Below, piece by piece: positions 1-9,930 of a stretch of DNA of 64,000 nucleotides (its first letter is position 1; every line of letters begins with the position of its first letter). The stretch is from Palsa-461 sp963768185. Lineage in GTDB: Bacteria > Actinomycetota > Acidimicrobiia > Acidimicrobiales > RAAP-2. The stretch lies in NCBI GenBank assembly GCA_963768185.1, contig CAVYGS010000004.1, positions 1,426,001 to 1,490,000 on the forward strand, in the 5' to 3' direction. A program made the translations under genes and the position numbers. The notes beneath the pieces are model-generated. The model was not told the origin of the DNA. It saw only the letters and a program-made list of their open reading frames with translations, and did not search any database.

Positions 1-1
1 C

Positions 2-1030
2 AGCTGCCCGTTCCACGGCTGGCGCTGGAACCTGGATGGTTCCACGTCACGGCTCTACGGTCGGGAAGGATTCGCGGAAGAAGTCATGCAGCCCCAGGAC
101 ATTCGGCTGCAGGAGTGCCGGACCGAGATCTGGGGAGCGTGCGCCTGGATCAACATGGACCCGAACGCCCGGCCGCTGCGCGAAGCGCTCTCACCGGGCG
201 CCCAGATCCTCGAGGACTTCGGGGTGGACGACCTGCGGGTGTACTGGTGGAAGGAGGCCATCATCCCGTGTAACTGGAAGCTTGCCCAGGAAGCCTTCCA
301 CGAGGGATGGCACGTCATGGCCACCCACCCCCAGCTCACGTTGGGAGCCGGCGAGAATTACCGTCCCGATGGCGCGGAGGTCACCGCCTTCGAAAACGGC
401 CATTCCCGTTTCCAGGGCCGGCAGGAACCGGGGACGACGGGCGCGAGCGCCAGCGCGGGCAAGGGCCGTGGAGCGGAAGCCTTCCTCGAGTCGATGCGCC
501 TCCTCTGGGAGGGCCAGGACGCCATGGTGTTGAAGCGTGACGTCGACATCTTCGAGAGCGTTCGCACCCGGGTGACCAACGACGAGGACTACCCAGCCGC
601 CGCCATCGGTGCGTTGATCGAGTACTCGGCCGGGGCGGGCATTCCCCTACGGGCCACCCCCGAGAGCATGCGGCTCTGGGGCGGCGAGATATTCCTCTTC
701 CCCAATTTCTTCTACCTTCCGATGTACAGCAACTCGCTGTCGTACCGGGTTCGTCCGTACAACAACGATCCGGAAATGTGCCGCTTTGAGGTGTGGTCGC
801 TCACCATGCCCCCCGAGGGCCGTAAGCCCTCCCGGGCCCGGCTCGAGGGCCGGTTCGCCACCGATGACGCCGAGCACTGGGGGCGGATACCACGTCAGGA
901 CTTCAGCAACTTGGCCCGCCAGCAGCGGGGCCTGCACTCGCGCAGCTACAGCCAACATCGCCTGGCCACCGAATGGGAACGGGCCATCAGCAACATGCAC
1001 GAGGAACTGGACCGATACCTGGCCGGCTGA
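2..1030 (+). CDS. Rieske non-heme iron oxygenase, alpha subunit (5' end outside window)
   Basis: Large subunit of an aromatic-ring-hydroxylating or demethylating dioxygenase, which uses a Rieske [2Fe-2S] cluster and a mononuclear Fe(II) site to oxygenate its substrate. The frame is open from base 2 and begins inside the second half of the Rieske motif (CPFHGWRW, residues 2-9 of the visible part), so the first CxH pair and the N-terminus lie upstream. The catalytic-domain motif NWKLAQEAFHEGWHVMATH (about residues 91-109) supplies the two iron-binding histidines. The stop lies 43 bases before the E1 alpha start, consistent with one operon. No ferredoxin or reductase is visible. The substrate cannot be read from the sequence; the nearby KstD-like gene makes steroid- or terpenoid-type compounds possible. 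Confidence 0.9.
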   Translation, partial: SCPFHGWRWNLDGSTSRLYGREGFAEEVMQPQDIRLQECRTEIWGACAWINMDPNARPLREALSPGAQILEDFGVDDLRVYWWKEAIIPCNWKLAQEAFHEGWHVMATHPQLTLGAGENYRPDGAEVTAFENGHSRFQGRQEPGTTGASASAGKGRGAEAFLESMRLLWEGQDAMVLKRDVDIFESVRTRVTNDEDYPAAAIGALIEYSAGAGIPLRATPESMRLWGGEIFLFPNFFYLPMYSNSLSYRVRPYNNDPEMCRFEVWSLTMPPEGRKPSRARLEGRFATDDAEHWGRIPRQDFSNLARQQRGLHSRSYSQHRLATEWERAISNMHEELDRYLAG

Positions 1031-1073
1031 CGGCCGTCAACGAACCGCACAGGAAAGCGACGGGCGTCTGCAC

Positions 1074-2054
1074 ATGGACAGGGCAAAACAGTTGCGCCTT
1101 TACGAGCTGATGACGCTGATGAAGGCCGCCGACGACCGGCTGTCGAAGGGGATCGGCACCGGTGAGATCCAGTGCGTCTATTGGCCGTCGCGGGGCCAGG
1201 AGGCGATCGCCGCCGCGATGGGCGTCTGCCTCAGAACGGAAGACCAGCTGGTCACGACCTACCGCGGGCTGCACGACCTCATCGGCAAGGGCGTGCCGCT
1301 GGTCGAGATCTACGGCGAGATGATCGGCCGTCAGGTCGGCGCCAGTCGGGGCAAGGGCGGCACGATGCACATCGCCAAACCGGATAACGGAGTGATGCTC
1401 TCGACCGGGATCGTCGGCGCCGGGCCGCCGGTGGCCGTCGGCCTGGCGATGGCGGCCGAACGCAAGGGCCTCGACCGCGTCGCCGTGGTGAGCTTCGGCG
1501 ACGGGGCTACCAACACCGGCTCGTTCCACGAGGCGGCCAACATGGCGGCGCTGTGGGATCTGCCGGTCGTCTTCGTGTGCCAGAACAACCTGTACGCCGA
1601 GATGACGCCCACCAGCCACACCATGAAGCTCGAGCACGTCGCCGACCGGCGGCCGAGCGTACGGCATGCCCGGCGTGCGGGTCGACGGCAACGACCCGAT
1701 GGCGGTCGTCGACGGCCTTCGAGCGAGGCGTTGACCGGGCCCGGTCAGGCGGCGGCCCCACGTTCTTGGAGTGCGTGACGTTCCGATTCCGCGGCCACTA
1801 CTTCGGTGACCCTATGGCATACATCCCCCAGGAGCAGATGGCCGCGGCCCAGCTGGCCGACCCGCTCCCTCGATACAGAAGCTCCTTGGTCGCCTCCGGG
1901 CGTCTGCACCGAGGCCGAAGCCGACGAGATCGAGGCGGTCGCAGAAGAAAAGGTCGAGGAGGCAATGTCTGCGGTGCTGAGCCGCGCCGACTCACCCTCG
2001 CTCGACGAGCTCGACCGTGACGTGTACGCCACCCCGCTCAAGTTCCCGGTTTGA
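1074..2054 (+). CDS. Thiamine-diphosphate dehydrogenase E1 alpha subunit (three frameshifts)
   Basis: E1 alpha of a 2-oxo-acid or acetoin dehydrogenase-type complex, which decarboxylates the substrate on ThDP and passes the acyl group to a lipoyl domain. Frame 1 from ATG 1074 carries the ThDP motif, GDGATNTGSFHEAANMA followed by CQNN (bases about 1498-1590). The protein then continues in three other frames: YGMPGVRVDGNDPMAVVDG from about 1657, TFLECVTFRFRGHYFGDP from about 1755, and TEAEADEIEAVAEEKVEEA to the stop at 2054. The three switches, near 1650, 1700 and 1900, leave conserved protein on both sides, so sequencing error is likelier than decay. The partner beta gene follows within 31 bases. 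Confidence 0.85.
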
Positions 2055-2085
2055 GAGTCGCAGAGATGGACACGCACAGACAGAG

Positions 2086-3081
2086 ATGACGATGCGCGAG
2101 GCGCTGAACCTCGCGCTGGACCAGGCGCTCGGACCGATCGACCGAGTGTTCCTGCTCGGGGAGGACATCGCCGACCCGGGTGCTTCGGGGCCGACCAAGG
2201 GCTTGTCGACGAAGTACGGCGCGGACCGGGTGCTGGACACCCCGATCTCGGAGGCAGCGATCGTCGGGGCGGCGATCGGCGCGGCGATCGACGGCATGCT
2301 GCCGGTGGCCGAGATCATGATCATGGACTTCATCGGCATCGCCGTCGACCAGATCATCAACCACGCGGCCAAGCTGCGATTCATGTCCGGCGGCCGGACG
2401 ACGGCGCCGATCACCATCCGCACCCAGGTCTACGGCGGGCTCGGGACCGGCGCTACGCACTCGCAGTCCCTCGAGGCGTGGTTCATGCACATCCCGGGGC
2501 TGAAGGTGATCGTGCCGGCCTCCCCGCAGGACGCCAAAGGCCTGCTCACCTCGGCGATCTTCGACCAGGACCCCTGCATCTTCGTCGAGACGATCAGGCT
2601 GCAGAGTTTGCGAGGGCTGGTTCCTGTCGACCCGGCTTTCGCCATTCCGCTCGGGCAGGCCGACATCAAACGGCCCGGATCCGACGTGACCTTGATCAGC
2701 TACGGCCGCGGCGTGCCCGAAGCCCTCACGGCGGCCGCCATGCTCGAAGCCGATGGCGTGAGCGCCGAGGTCGTCGACCTGCGCACTCTGGTGCCTCTCG
2801 ACGTCGCCACGATGGTCGAGTCGGTGCGACGGACGACGCGAGCCGTCGTCGTCCACGACGCGGTCCGATTCGCCGGCCCTGGAGCGGAGATCGCCGCCAT
2901 CGTGCAGGAGGAGGCCTTCGATGACCTGACCGCGCCCATCGCCCGGGTTGGTGCACGATTCGTCCCCAACCCGGCGGCGCGCAACCTCGAGGCCGCTGTC
3001 TACCCGAACGCCAACCAGATCGCCGAAGCAGCCAAGGCCACCCTGAGGCACACCGGAAGCACATCGCGCCGCCGTGGCTGA
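2086..3081 (+). CDS. Thiamine-diphosphate dehydrogenase E1 beta subunit
   Basis: Transketolase-like beta subunit that pairs with the preceding alpha subunit to form the E1 heterotetramer. The sequence shows the family's N-terminal MTMREALNLALDQAL, then LLGEDIADPG, the dimer-interface region PVAEIMIMDFIGIAVDQI, and a C-terminal transketolase domain with LISYGRGVPEAL and VVDLRTLVPLD. About 331 residues, the usual length. ATG 2086 is chosen because the homologous region begins there; the open frame extends upstream only through non-conserved sequence. The stop overlaps the GTG of the lipoyl-domain gene by 8 bases, which implies translational coupling. Acetoin, pyruvate and branched-chain oxo-acid complexes share this architecture, so the substrate is undetermined. 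Confidence 0.9.
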   Translation: MTMREALNLALDQALGPIDRVFLLGEDIADPGASGPTKGLSTKYGADRVLDTPISEAAIVGAAIGAAIDGMLPVAEIMIMDFIGIAVDQIINHAAKLRFMSGGRTTAPITIRTQVYGGLGTGATHSQSLEAWFMHIPGLKVIVPASPQDAKGLLTSAIFDQDPCIFVETIRLQSLRGLVPVDPAFAIPLGQADIKRPGSDVTLISYGRGVPEALTAAAMLEADGVSAEVVDLRTLVPLDVATMVESVRRTTRAVVVHDAVRFAGPGAEIAAIVQEEAFDDLTAPIARVGARFVPNPAARNLEAAVYPNANQIAEAAKATLRHTGSTSRRRG

Positions 3082-3367
3082 TTTCACGGTGCGCATTCCC
3101 CGCCTGTCGGTGGCGATAGCGGAGGCGACCCTGCAGGAGTTCCTGGTCGAAGACGGCGCAGTGGTCACGGAGGGGCAGCCGCTGTTCGTGGTCGAGACCG
3201 AGAAGGTCGCGACCGAGATCGATGCCGGCGCGTCGGGCCGGGTGCGCTGGACCGGTATCCCGGGAGAGGTCTACGAAGTCGGCGCTGAGGTTGGCAGGAT
3301 CGAACTGGTTGGAGGAGGCACGAATGACGACATGGCAGGAGTCAGCAGATCTCGTCATAGTGGGTAG
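3074..3367 (+). CDS. Free-standing lipoyl-domain protein
   Basis: A 97-residue protein that is almost entirely one biotinyl/lipoyl attachment domain. The modified lysine should be the K in VETEKVATEIDA (about residue 43), followed by the second half-motif GASGRVRW. It starts at GTG 3074, overlapping the E1 beta stop by 8 bases, and runs 44 bases into the next gene. A normal E2 also carries a peripheral-subunit-binding domain and a catalytic acyltransferase core; neither is present here or nearby. It probably acts as a swinging-arm carrier for the adjacent E1. A late frameshift that hides a longer E2 is unlikely, because the next gene starts immediately with its own ribosome-binding site. Confidence 0.85.
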   Translation: MADFTVRIPRLSVAIAEATLQEFLVEDGAVVTEGQPLFVVETEKVATEIDAGASGRVRWTGIPGEVYEVGAEVGRIELVGGGTNDDMAGVSRSRHSG

Positions 3368-4968
3368 CGGAGGCGGAGGGCTTGTCGCGGCGATGAGCGC
3401 GCTCGACAGTGGCCTCAAGCCGATCGTTCTCGAGAAGCAAGCCGTGGTCGGCGGCTCCACTGCTATGTCGGGGGGGGTCGTGTGGATCCCCAACAACCCG
3501 TTGGTGCACGCCGATGGCGTGGCCGACTCGCACGCCGACGGCCTTGCCCATCTGGAGGCGGTGGTCGGCGACGCGGGACCGGCGTCGTCACCGGCCCGGC
3601 GGGAGGCGTTTCTGACCGAGGGCTCGGCCATGGTGACGTTCCTGCTGCAAAAGGGGATACGGCTCGAGCGGTGTCGCGGGTACAGCGACTACTACCCCAA
3701 CCACAAAGGCGGCAACGCCGACGGCCGGTCGATTGAATCGCGACCATTCGACGCCCGGGAACTGGGTGAATGGCACGACAGGATCATGCCCGGCATGGCC
3801 AAGGGGATCGGCATGGCGGTCAAGACCAACGAGATCCGTAGCATCCAATACTTCAACCGAACGCCCGGTGCCTTCGCCATCACCACGCGGGTGTGGCTGC
3901 GGACGCAAGTCGCTCGCCTACGCAAACAGGAACTCCTGACCAATGGCGCGGCACTAGTCGCCCAGATGGTCAAGGTCCTTCTTGCCGCGAATGTCCCCCT
4001 GTGGACGGAGTGCAAGGTAGAGGACTTGGTCGTCGAGGACGGACGGGTCGTCGGTGTGAGGGCGGAGAGAGACGGGGCGGAGATCCTCATCGAGGCGCGG
4101 CAAAGGGGTGCTCCTGGCTGCGGGCGGTTTCGCCCGCAACCCCGAGATGCGCCGCAAGTACAGCGGTGCGCAACCCAACGAGGCGCAGTGGACGATCGCC
4201 AACCCGGGGGACACCGGCGAGGTGCTCGACGCGGCCATCCGACTCGGGGCTCAGACTGACTTGCTCGACGAGGCTTGGTGGTTGCCCTCGACCGTGCCGG
4301 CCCTTGGAGCATCGACCGTCGGTCAAGCTCGCCAGCGCCCAGGGGCCATCTTCGTCAACCGCGCCGGGAAGCGGTTCTGCAACGAGTCCAATTCGTACGT
4401 TGAAGTGGGCAAGGCCATGTACGCCAACGATGCCGTCCCCACGTGGCTCATCTTCGACGACGGTTACCGGCGCCGTTACGCCGCATCTCGCTCCCTGCCC
4501 GGCCGAATGCCGCCGGAGTGGATCGACCAGGGCCTGATCCACAAGGCAAGCACGATCGAGAGCCTGGCTGGTCAGATCGGTCTGGACGCGGCGGCGTTGA
4601 CCGAGACGATCCGCCGGTTCAACGCCGACGCCGCCCAGGGACTGGATCCAGACTTCGGCCGCGGTCAATCTGCCTACAATCGCTGCCTCGGCGACCCGGG
4701 CTACAAACCCAACCCCGCCGTTGGCCCGTTGGACCGAGCTCCGTACTACGCCGCCGAGATATTTCCCGGTGACGTGGGCACCTGCGGGGGACTGATCACC
4801 GACGAGGCAGCCCGGGTGCTTGACGTCGACGGCCGCCCCATCGCGGGCCTGTATGCCACGGGAAACATCACTGCCACGGTCATGGGTCGCACCTATCCGG
4901 GAGCTGGCGCCAGCATCGCCAACACCATGGTCTTCGGGTACGTAGCCGCTCGGCACGCGGCCAAATAG
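3324..4968 (+). CDS. FAD-dependent 3-ketosteroid dehydrogenase-like oxidoreductase (one frameshift)
   Basis: Flavoprotein of the fumarate reductase/3-oxosteroid 1-dehydrogenase family, which introduces a double bond next to a ketone. ATG 3324 follows a GGAGGAGG ribosome-binding site. The N-terminal FAD-binding motif is VIVGSGGGGLVAAMSAL, then GGSTAMSGGVVWIP. The C-terminal signature GLYATGNITATVMGRTYPGA is characteristic of KstD relatives. The frame changes near 4095-4105, in gcgcggcaaagggg, where one base appears to be missing; downstream the protein resumes as GVLLAAGGFARNPEMRRKY. Total about 547 residues, within the KstD range. Last gene of the apparent Rieske/E1/lipoyl operon. Function as a true steroid Delta1-dehydrogenase is inferred from family similarity only. 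Confidence 0.85.
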
Positions 4969-5349
4969 GCACCTCCAGCCCGGGAGAGACATACAACTAT
5001 CCGATCGATAGTCGACGGACCCTTGCTGGCCGATCTGGCACGATCAGAGCGACATCGCCCCGCCCGCCCGCCCTGCTGCGAATCGCGAATCGCCGGACAG
5101 CACCGCCGGTCGTCGCCGCAGCGGTCAAGTATTTGGCCGAACGAGCATAGAACGCGCAGCGGTGGGCGCCGTACGATTTGTGGGCAGACGCGTGAAGTCG
5201 TGCTGTTGGGAATTACTGACCAATTGCGTGCGTTGGGTGGGGCATTCGGTCTCGGCGTCTTCGTTGTTGGGCACCCTGCTCTTGGGCGTTGATCGCCGGT
5301 CGAGAGAGCATGAGGCTCGTCACGGCTGCCGATTAGGGGTGGGTGGGTC
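4969..5349. other. Intergenic region, no gene recognised
   Basis: There is no convincing coding sequence between the KstD-like gene and the first solute-binding protein. An imperfect palindrome with CTATC/GATAG arms lies near 4998-5012, about 30 bases after the stop, and could be an operator or part of a terminator. The promoter for the downstream solute-binding gene must lie here, but no clear -35/-10 pair stands out. Confidence 0.5.
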
Positions 5350-6597
5350 ATGAAACGGTACGCGACGATCGCCGGAGCGGTGGTCATGGCGACGGCACTG
5401 AGCGGATTCCTCGGAACCGGTTCGGTAGCGGCAGCTTCCACCCAAGGGGTCACCGCGACGACGATCCGTGTAGGAATTCCCGTACGTAGATGTCGCCGCT
5501 CTGAAAAGCCTCGGTGTGAACCTCAACTGGGGCAACGTTCCCGACGCTTACATGGCGATCATCGACAACATCAACGCCCACGGAGGGATCAACGGTCGGC
5601 GCATCGTTCCGTTCATCATCGGAGTGGACCCAGCGGGCACCGCTCCCGCGGCGACAACGTGCACCCAGCTCACCCAGGACGACCACGTCTTCGTGGTCAT
5701 GGCTGCGCTGGAGCCGACGTGCTATCAGGAGCACAACACGCCTGTGCTGATGGGATTGTTCACTGGGCCAACACCTGCTGGGGCGCAACCTGACTTCACG
5801 CTCACGCCGCCGGACTCCGCCTTCGATCCGCTTCAACTCACGGTCTACAAGAAGCTGGGCTACTTCAAGAACAAGAACGTTGCCCTCTTCGCGGGCAACA
5901 CTGAGGATGAGGCAGAGCTGAAGATCGTGGAGGCAGCGTTGGCGAAGCTCCACGTCCACGTCATCCAGACCGCGGTTGATTCTGCCTCCCAGGGTGACCT
6001 TGATGCGGAAAATGAGCAGGTGGCCGTGATCAGCCAGAAGTTTCTCGCCGCGGGCGTCAACGAGGTTGTCGCCGTCGGTACAGGTGCGAACATTTGGCCT
6101 GAAGGGTTGGGAGCTATCCAAAGCACCTACAACCCTCCCTGGATCGGGATCAGCGTCAGTAACCCAGCGGGAACTTTGACCGACCCTGAGGTGCCATACA
6201 TCAAGAAGATGACATACGCGATTGCGACCCCCCCGGGTGAAACGGTGTGGAAGCAAAGTCAGAGTTGCGTCAGCACCATTCGAAAGGCCTATCCCGGGGA
6301 CGCCATCAATCCCTACCGGCGAACTTGACAGAATCCGAAATCACGTACACCGGGCCCGAGAACGCTTGCACCGACCTCGCGTTGTTCACCGCGATTGCCA
6401 AGGCCGCGGGCAAGCACCTCACGGTCGCCAGCTTTGATCGAGCTGGCTACGGGCTCCGAAGCGTCGTGATTCCTGGGGCGGGTGGTGCAGTTTCGTTCGG
6501 CCCCGGGCGGCCTTACGCAATCGGAGGTATGTACATCGGTCACTACGAGGCCAGTGCCGGCACCGTGGTGTACCAGACCAAATCGGCCACTAGCTGA
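5350..6597 (+). CDS. ABC transporter solute-binding protein, branched-chain amino acid type (two frameshifts)
   Basis: Periplasmic-binding-protein type 1 fold (LivJ-like), expected outside the membrane to deliver a small organic solute to an ABC importer. It starts with a signal peptide (MKRYATIAGAVVMATALSG, then an SVAAAS cleavage region). The frame moves near 5485, where the protein continues YVDVAALKSLGVNLNWGN, and returns to the first frame near 6320, ending ASAGTVVYQTKSATS. The NINAHGGINGRRI segment is the family's typical 'NAxGGINGR' landmark. The two shifts compensate, so both are probably base-call errors. No permease or ATPase gene accompanies it; a second, unrelated-length binding protein follows 66 bases later. 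Confidence 0.8.
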
Positions 6598-6663
6598 ACT
6601 CAACTGGAGTCGGGTTGCGTTCTCATAACGTGAATCTTCGAGACCTCTGGGAGGTAAAGGCGC

Positions 6664-7932
6664 ATGCGAAATTTATGGGGCGGACAGAGACCAGCCGTGC
6701 GATTTGCGACTGCGGTGCTAGCGATGTGCGGGGTGCTCCTAGTCATCCCGACCGGAGCGCTACCTGCGGGCGCTAGTGCGGCTCCGATCACTATTGGCCT
6801 GATCACCGAACTTTCGGGAGGGGCCGCTTCCCAGTACATCGGAGCGCAATATGGCGTCGAAGCACGATTCGACGCGCAGAATGCCAAAGGTGGAGTTAAC
6901 GGTCACCAACTGAAGGTGGTAACAGTCGACGACCAATCCACTTCGACTGGTAACCAATTGGCAGCTCAGGACCTCGTTGAAACCAAAGGGGTCTTTGGGG
7001 TTATTGACGATTCTACGGTCGTTTACGGTGCCTCTGTGTATCTCCACCAAGCCGGCGTACCGGTTGTGGGAGATGGTAATGACGGACCCGAATGGGGCCA
7101 GCAGCCCTATTCAAACATGTTCGGTCTCATACCACCTTCGACCACTACCTTCAACGGTGTCACGTATGGATATAACACCGACGTTGCTTTCATGAAGGGT
7201 ATCGGGGTAACGAAGCTCGCCATCATCTCGGTCGATGTTCCAGCAGCGATCACGGCCCAGATGTCGACGATAAAAGAAGCCAGCGCAATCGGCATCAAGA
7301 ACTGCTATGACAACGATACGCTTCCTATTGCCGATGTCGACTTCACCGCGGTGGCTCTTTCCCTTAAATCATCGGATTGCAATGGTGTGATACTCGAAGG
7401 GGTTCCCGAGCAAGTCGTCTCTCTTAGCGAAGCGATCCGGGAAGCGGGGATCAGTCTCAAGCAGTTCTATTACACCCTCACATCAAACCTATTGACCCAA
7501 CCAGCCGCGCACCAGGCATTGATCGGCGGCTATGCGTTGCTCACGGGAATTGACTTGACAGACCCGACTCCTGCCCAAAAGGCCATGGTGGCGACCCTCA
7601 AGAAGTACATACCCAATTTCTCCGAAATCAATGACCAGGCGGCGTTTTTGAGCTATGAGGCGGCAGATCTCATGATCAAGGGACTGGAACTTGCCGGGAA
7701 GAACCCGACACGTGGGGCCTTCATCTCCAATCTCCGGAAGGTTTCCGGCCTCTACACGGCTGGCGGCCTCCTACCCCCTCCGGGAGTGACCTTCCAGCAT
7801 TTCGGGACCAGTGGCATGCTTCCCAAGACGTCCTGTGATCAGTTCCAGGTGGTCACCAAGAAAGGGCTCATTCCGTACGAAAACGGCAAGGAAATTTGTG
7901 GCTCGCGCGTTACGGTGACTCCGGCGTCGTGA
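6664..7932 (+). CDS. ABC transporter solute-binding protein, branched-chain amino acid type
   Basis: Second LivJ-like protein, 422 residues and intact. A long N-terminal signal segment (hydrophobic about residues 13-36, ending GASAAP) suggests export. The mature start ITIGLITELSGGAASQYIG and NAKGGVNGHQLKVVTVDDQ are family landmarks of ligand-binding lobe 1. A ribosome-binding site (GGGAGG) lies just upstream of ATG 6664. Base and codon use are visibly richer in A/T than in the neighbours, hinting at a different origin. Amino acids, amides or aromatic acids are all possible ligands. As with the preceding gene, no membrane or ATPase component is present in the window. Confidence 0.88.
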   Translation: MRNLWGGQRPAVRFATAVLAMCGVLLVIPTGALPAGASAAPITIGLITELSGGAASQYIGAQYGVEARFDAQNAKGGVNGHQLKVVTVDDQSTSTGNQLAAQDLVETKGVFGVIDDSTVVYGASVYLHQAGVPVVGDGNDGPEWGQQPYSNMFGLIPPSTTTFNGVTYGYNTDVAFMKGIGVTKLAIISVDVPAAITAQMSTIKEASAIGIKNCYDNDTLPIADVDFTAVALSLKSSDCNGVILEGVPEQVVSLSEAIREAGISLKQFYYTLTSNLLTQPAAHQALIGGYALLTGIDLTDPTPAQKAMVATLKKYIPNFSEINDQAAFLSYEAADLMIKGLELAGKNPTRGAFISNLRKVSGLYTAGGLLPPPGVTFQHFGTSGMLPKTSCDQFQVVTKKGLIPYENGKEICGSRVTVTPAS

Positions 7933-8107
7933 CAGGCGACGAGCGATCGGACGAGGAACCACTAACGCGGTGTCCTTCGAGGGGGCTGCGACTCCCGTGG
8001 CGATGGGTTCCGTAAAGCCGGGTGGCGTTGCCCAGCGGCATCGGTGATTTCGACCAGCCGATCGAAAACGTGCAGCACCTGTTCCGCGCCATGGGAAGGT
8101 TCGATCT

Positions 8108-8305
8108 CCGGCGAGCGGGCGGGCTGAGGTCATCAACGTCCACATCCCGAAAGACCATCCGGTCGACGGTCCGCCACGTGCAGGCGGGTCGCGTTCGAGT
8201 GCGGCCCGACCCGTGGTGCGGGGTCTGGAGCACGGCGGGCTTTGTGAGGAGATCGTGCTCGAGCTGGGCTTCGGCCGGAAGGAGATGGGCGAGGTGAAGG
8301 GTTGA
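8108..8305 (+). pseudogene. Possible 3' remnant of a CaiB/BaiF-type CoA-transferase
   Basis: The only protein-like signal in the gap between the solute-binding protein and malate synthase is an open stretch ending HGGLCEEIVLELGFGRKEMG before a stop at 8303-8305. This resembles the EHTDEVLxELG tail of class III CoA-transferases. No start or catalytic region is found upstream; the same frame is stopped near 8045. The match rests on about 20 residues and is weak. The rest of 7933-8312 shows nothing recognisable. Confidence 0.22.
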
Positions 8306-8312
8306 CCATCAG

Positions 8313-9906
8313 GTGACGAGTCCCACGGTGACAGGCGGGCGTGCGTCCTTCCGCGTCGTCGGCGCGCAGGCCCCGGATGTTCTTGACGACAACGTGCTCG
8401 CCTTTCTCAAGCGATTAGAGCTCAAGTTCGGTGACCGTCGGCGGGCCCTGCTCAATGACCGGGCGCAACGCGCACGGGAGATCGCCGTAGCGGAAACGCT
8501 CGACTTCCTCGCCGAAACGGCGGCCGTCCGCTCGGACCTGGCGTGGCGGGTGCCGCCGCCACCCCCTGACCTTTTCGACCGGCGGGTGGAGATCACCGGC
8601 CCGACGGACGCCAAGATGGTGATCAACGCACTGAACTCGGGTGCCAGGGTCTTCATGGCTGACTTCGAGGACGCCAACACGCCGTTGTGGGCGAACCTCG
8701 TGGAGGGCCAGCGCAACCTTGCAGCTGCCGTGCGTGGCGACCTCCATTTCGAGTCGCCGGATGGCCAACGCTACGAACTGGGTGACCATGTCGCCACGCT
8801 CATGGTCAGGCCCCGCGGTTGGCACCTCGACGAGCCCCGGGTCCTTGTCGACGGCGCGCCAATGTCTCGTTCGCTTTTTGACTTCGGCGTCTACCTGTGG
8901 CGCAACCACGAAGCGCTCGCTGCTCGGGGGAGTGGGCCGTACTACCTACCCAAGCTCCAGCACCACCTCGAGGCGAGGCTGTGGGCGGATGTGTTCGCCG
9001 CCGCCGAGGACGAGCTCGGCCTCGCTCGAGGCACCGTCCGGGCGACGGTGCTCATCGAGACGATCACGGCCGCGTTCCAGATGGAGGAGATCCTCCACGA
9101 GTTGCGTGACCATGCGTTGGGGCTCAACGCTGGCCGGTGGGACTATCTGTTCAGCATCGTGAAGACGTTTCGAACGTGCGGCAGCCACTTCGTCCTGCCC
9201 GACCGCAACAGCATCACAATGGCGGTGCCATTCATGCGTGCCTACACAGAATTGCTGGTCGCAACCTGCCATCGCCGCGGCGCGATGGCGATCGGGGGCA
9301 TGTCCGCGTTCATTCCCAGTCGGCGCGATGCGGAGGTCAACGCCCGGGCTGTCGCCGCCGTGCGCGAGGACAAGACGCGTGAGGCTGGCGCCGGTTTCGA
9401 CGGCACGTGGGTTGCCCATCCCGATCTCGTGGTCATCGCGACTGAGGTGTTCGACGCCGTGCTCGAAGGGCGCCCCAACCAGCTCGACCGCCAGCGCGAG
9501 GACGTGATCGGCGATGTCAGCGCCCTGCTCGCGTTCGACAGCGCCGGCGGCAGCGTGACGATGGCAGGTGTCACGAATAACGTGCAGGTCGGGGTGGACT
9601 ACCTCACCGCCTGGCTCGGCGGCCAGGGCGCGGTAGCCATCAACAACCTCATGGAGGACGCAGCGACCGCCGAGATCGCCCGTTCGCAGCTGTGGCAGTG
9701 GATCGCCAACAGCACCGTCACTGCCCGAGGGCACTGCCGTCACCGCAGATCTGGTCACAAGGCTCGTCGACGAGCTGGTGGCCGAGCGCCGCGATCACGC
9801 CGACCCGGACCGGCTCGGCGCAGCAGCCAACCTGTTCCGTCAGCTCGTCCTCGGTGAGTACGTGGACTTCCTCACGGTTCCGGGTATGGGCCTACTCCGG
9901 AACTGA
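8313..9906 (+). CDS. aceB: Malate synthase A (one frameshift near the 3' end)
   Basis: Condenses glyoxylate and acetyl-CoA to malate in the glyoxylate shunt, letting cells grow on acetyl-CoA-yielding substrates. The family signature DHALGLNAGRWDYLFS lies near residues 268-283, preceded by the magnesium-site region LIETITAAFQMEEI, with MADFEDANTPLW earlier. After HxxxSTVTA at about 9725 the frame changes by one extra C; the protein then continues GTAVTADLVTRLVDELVAER and ends GEYVDFLTVPGMGLLRN at the stop 9904-9906. The corrected length of about 530 residues matches the A isoform. Isocitrate lyase is not in this window. It starts 8 bases after the preceding remnant. Confidence 0.9.
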
Positions 9907-9930
9907 CCGAGCGAAGAACGGAGAGAGGTC

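Noticed and set aside
4998..5012. CTATC/GATAG imperfect palindrome as a definite operator
   Set aside because: Arms of only five bases, far from the next start (about 340 bases), with no recurrence elsewhere.
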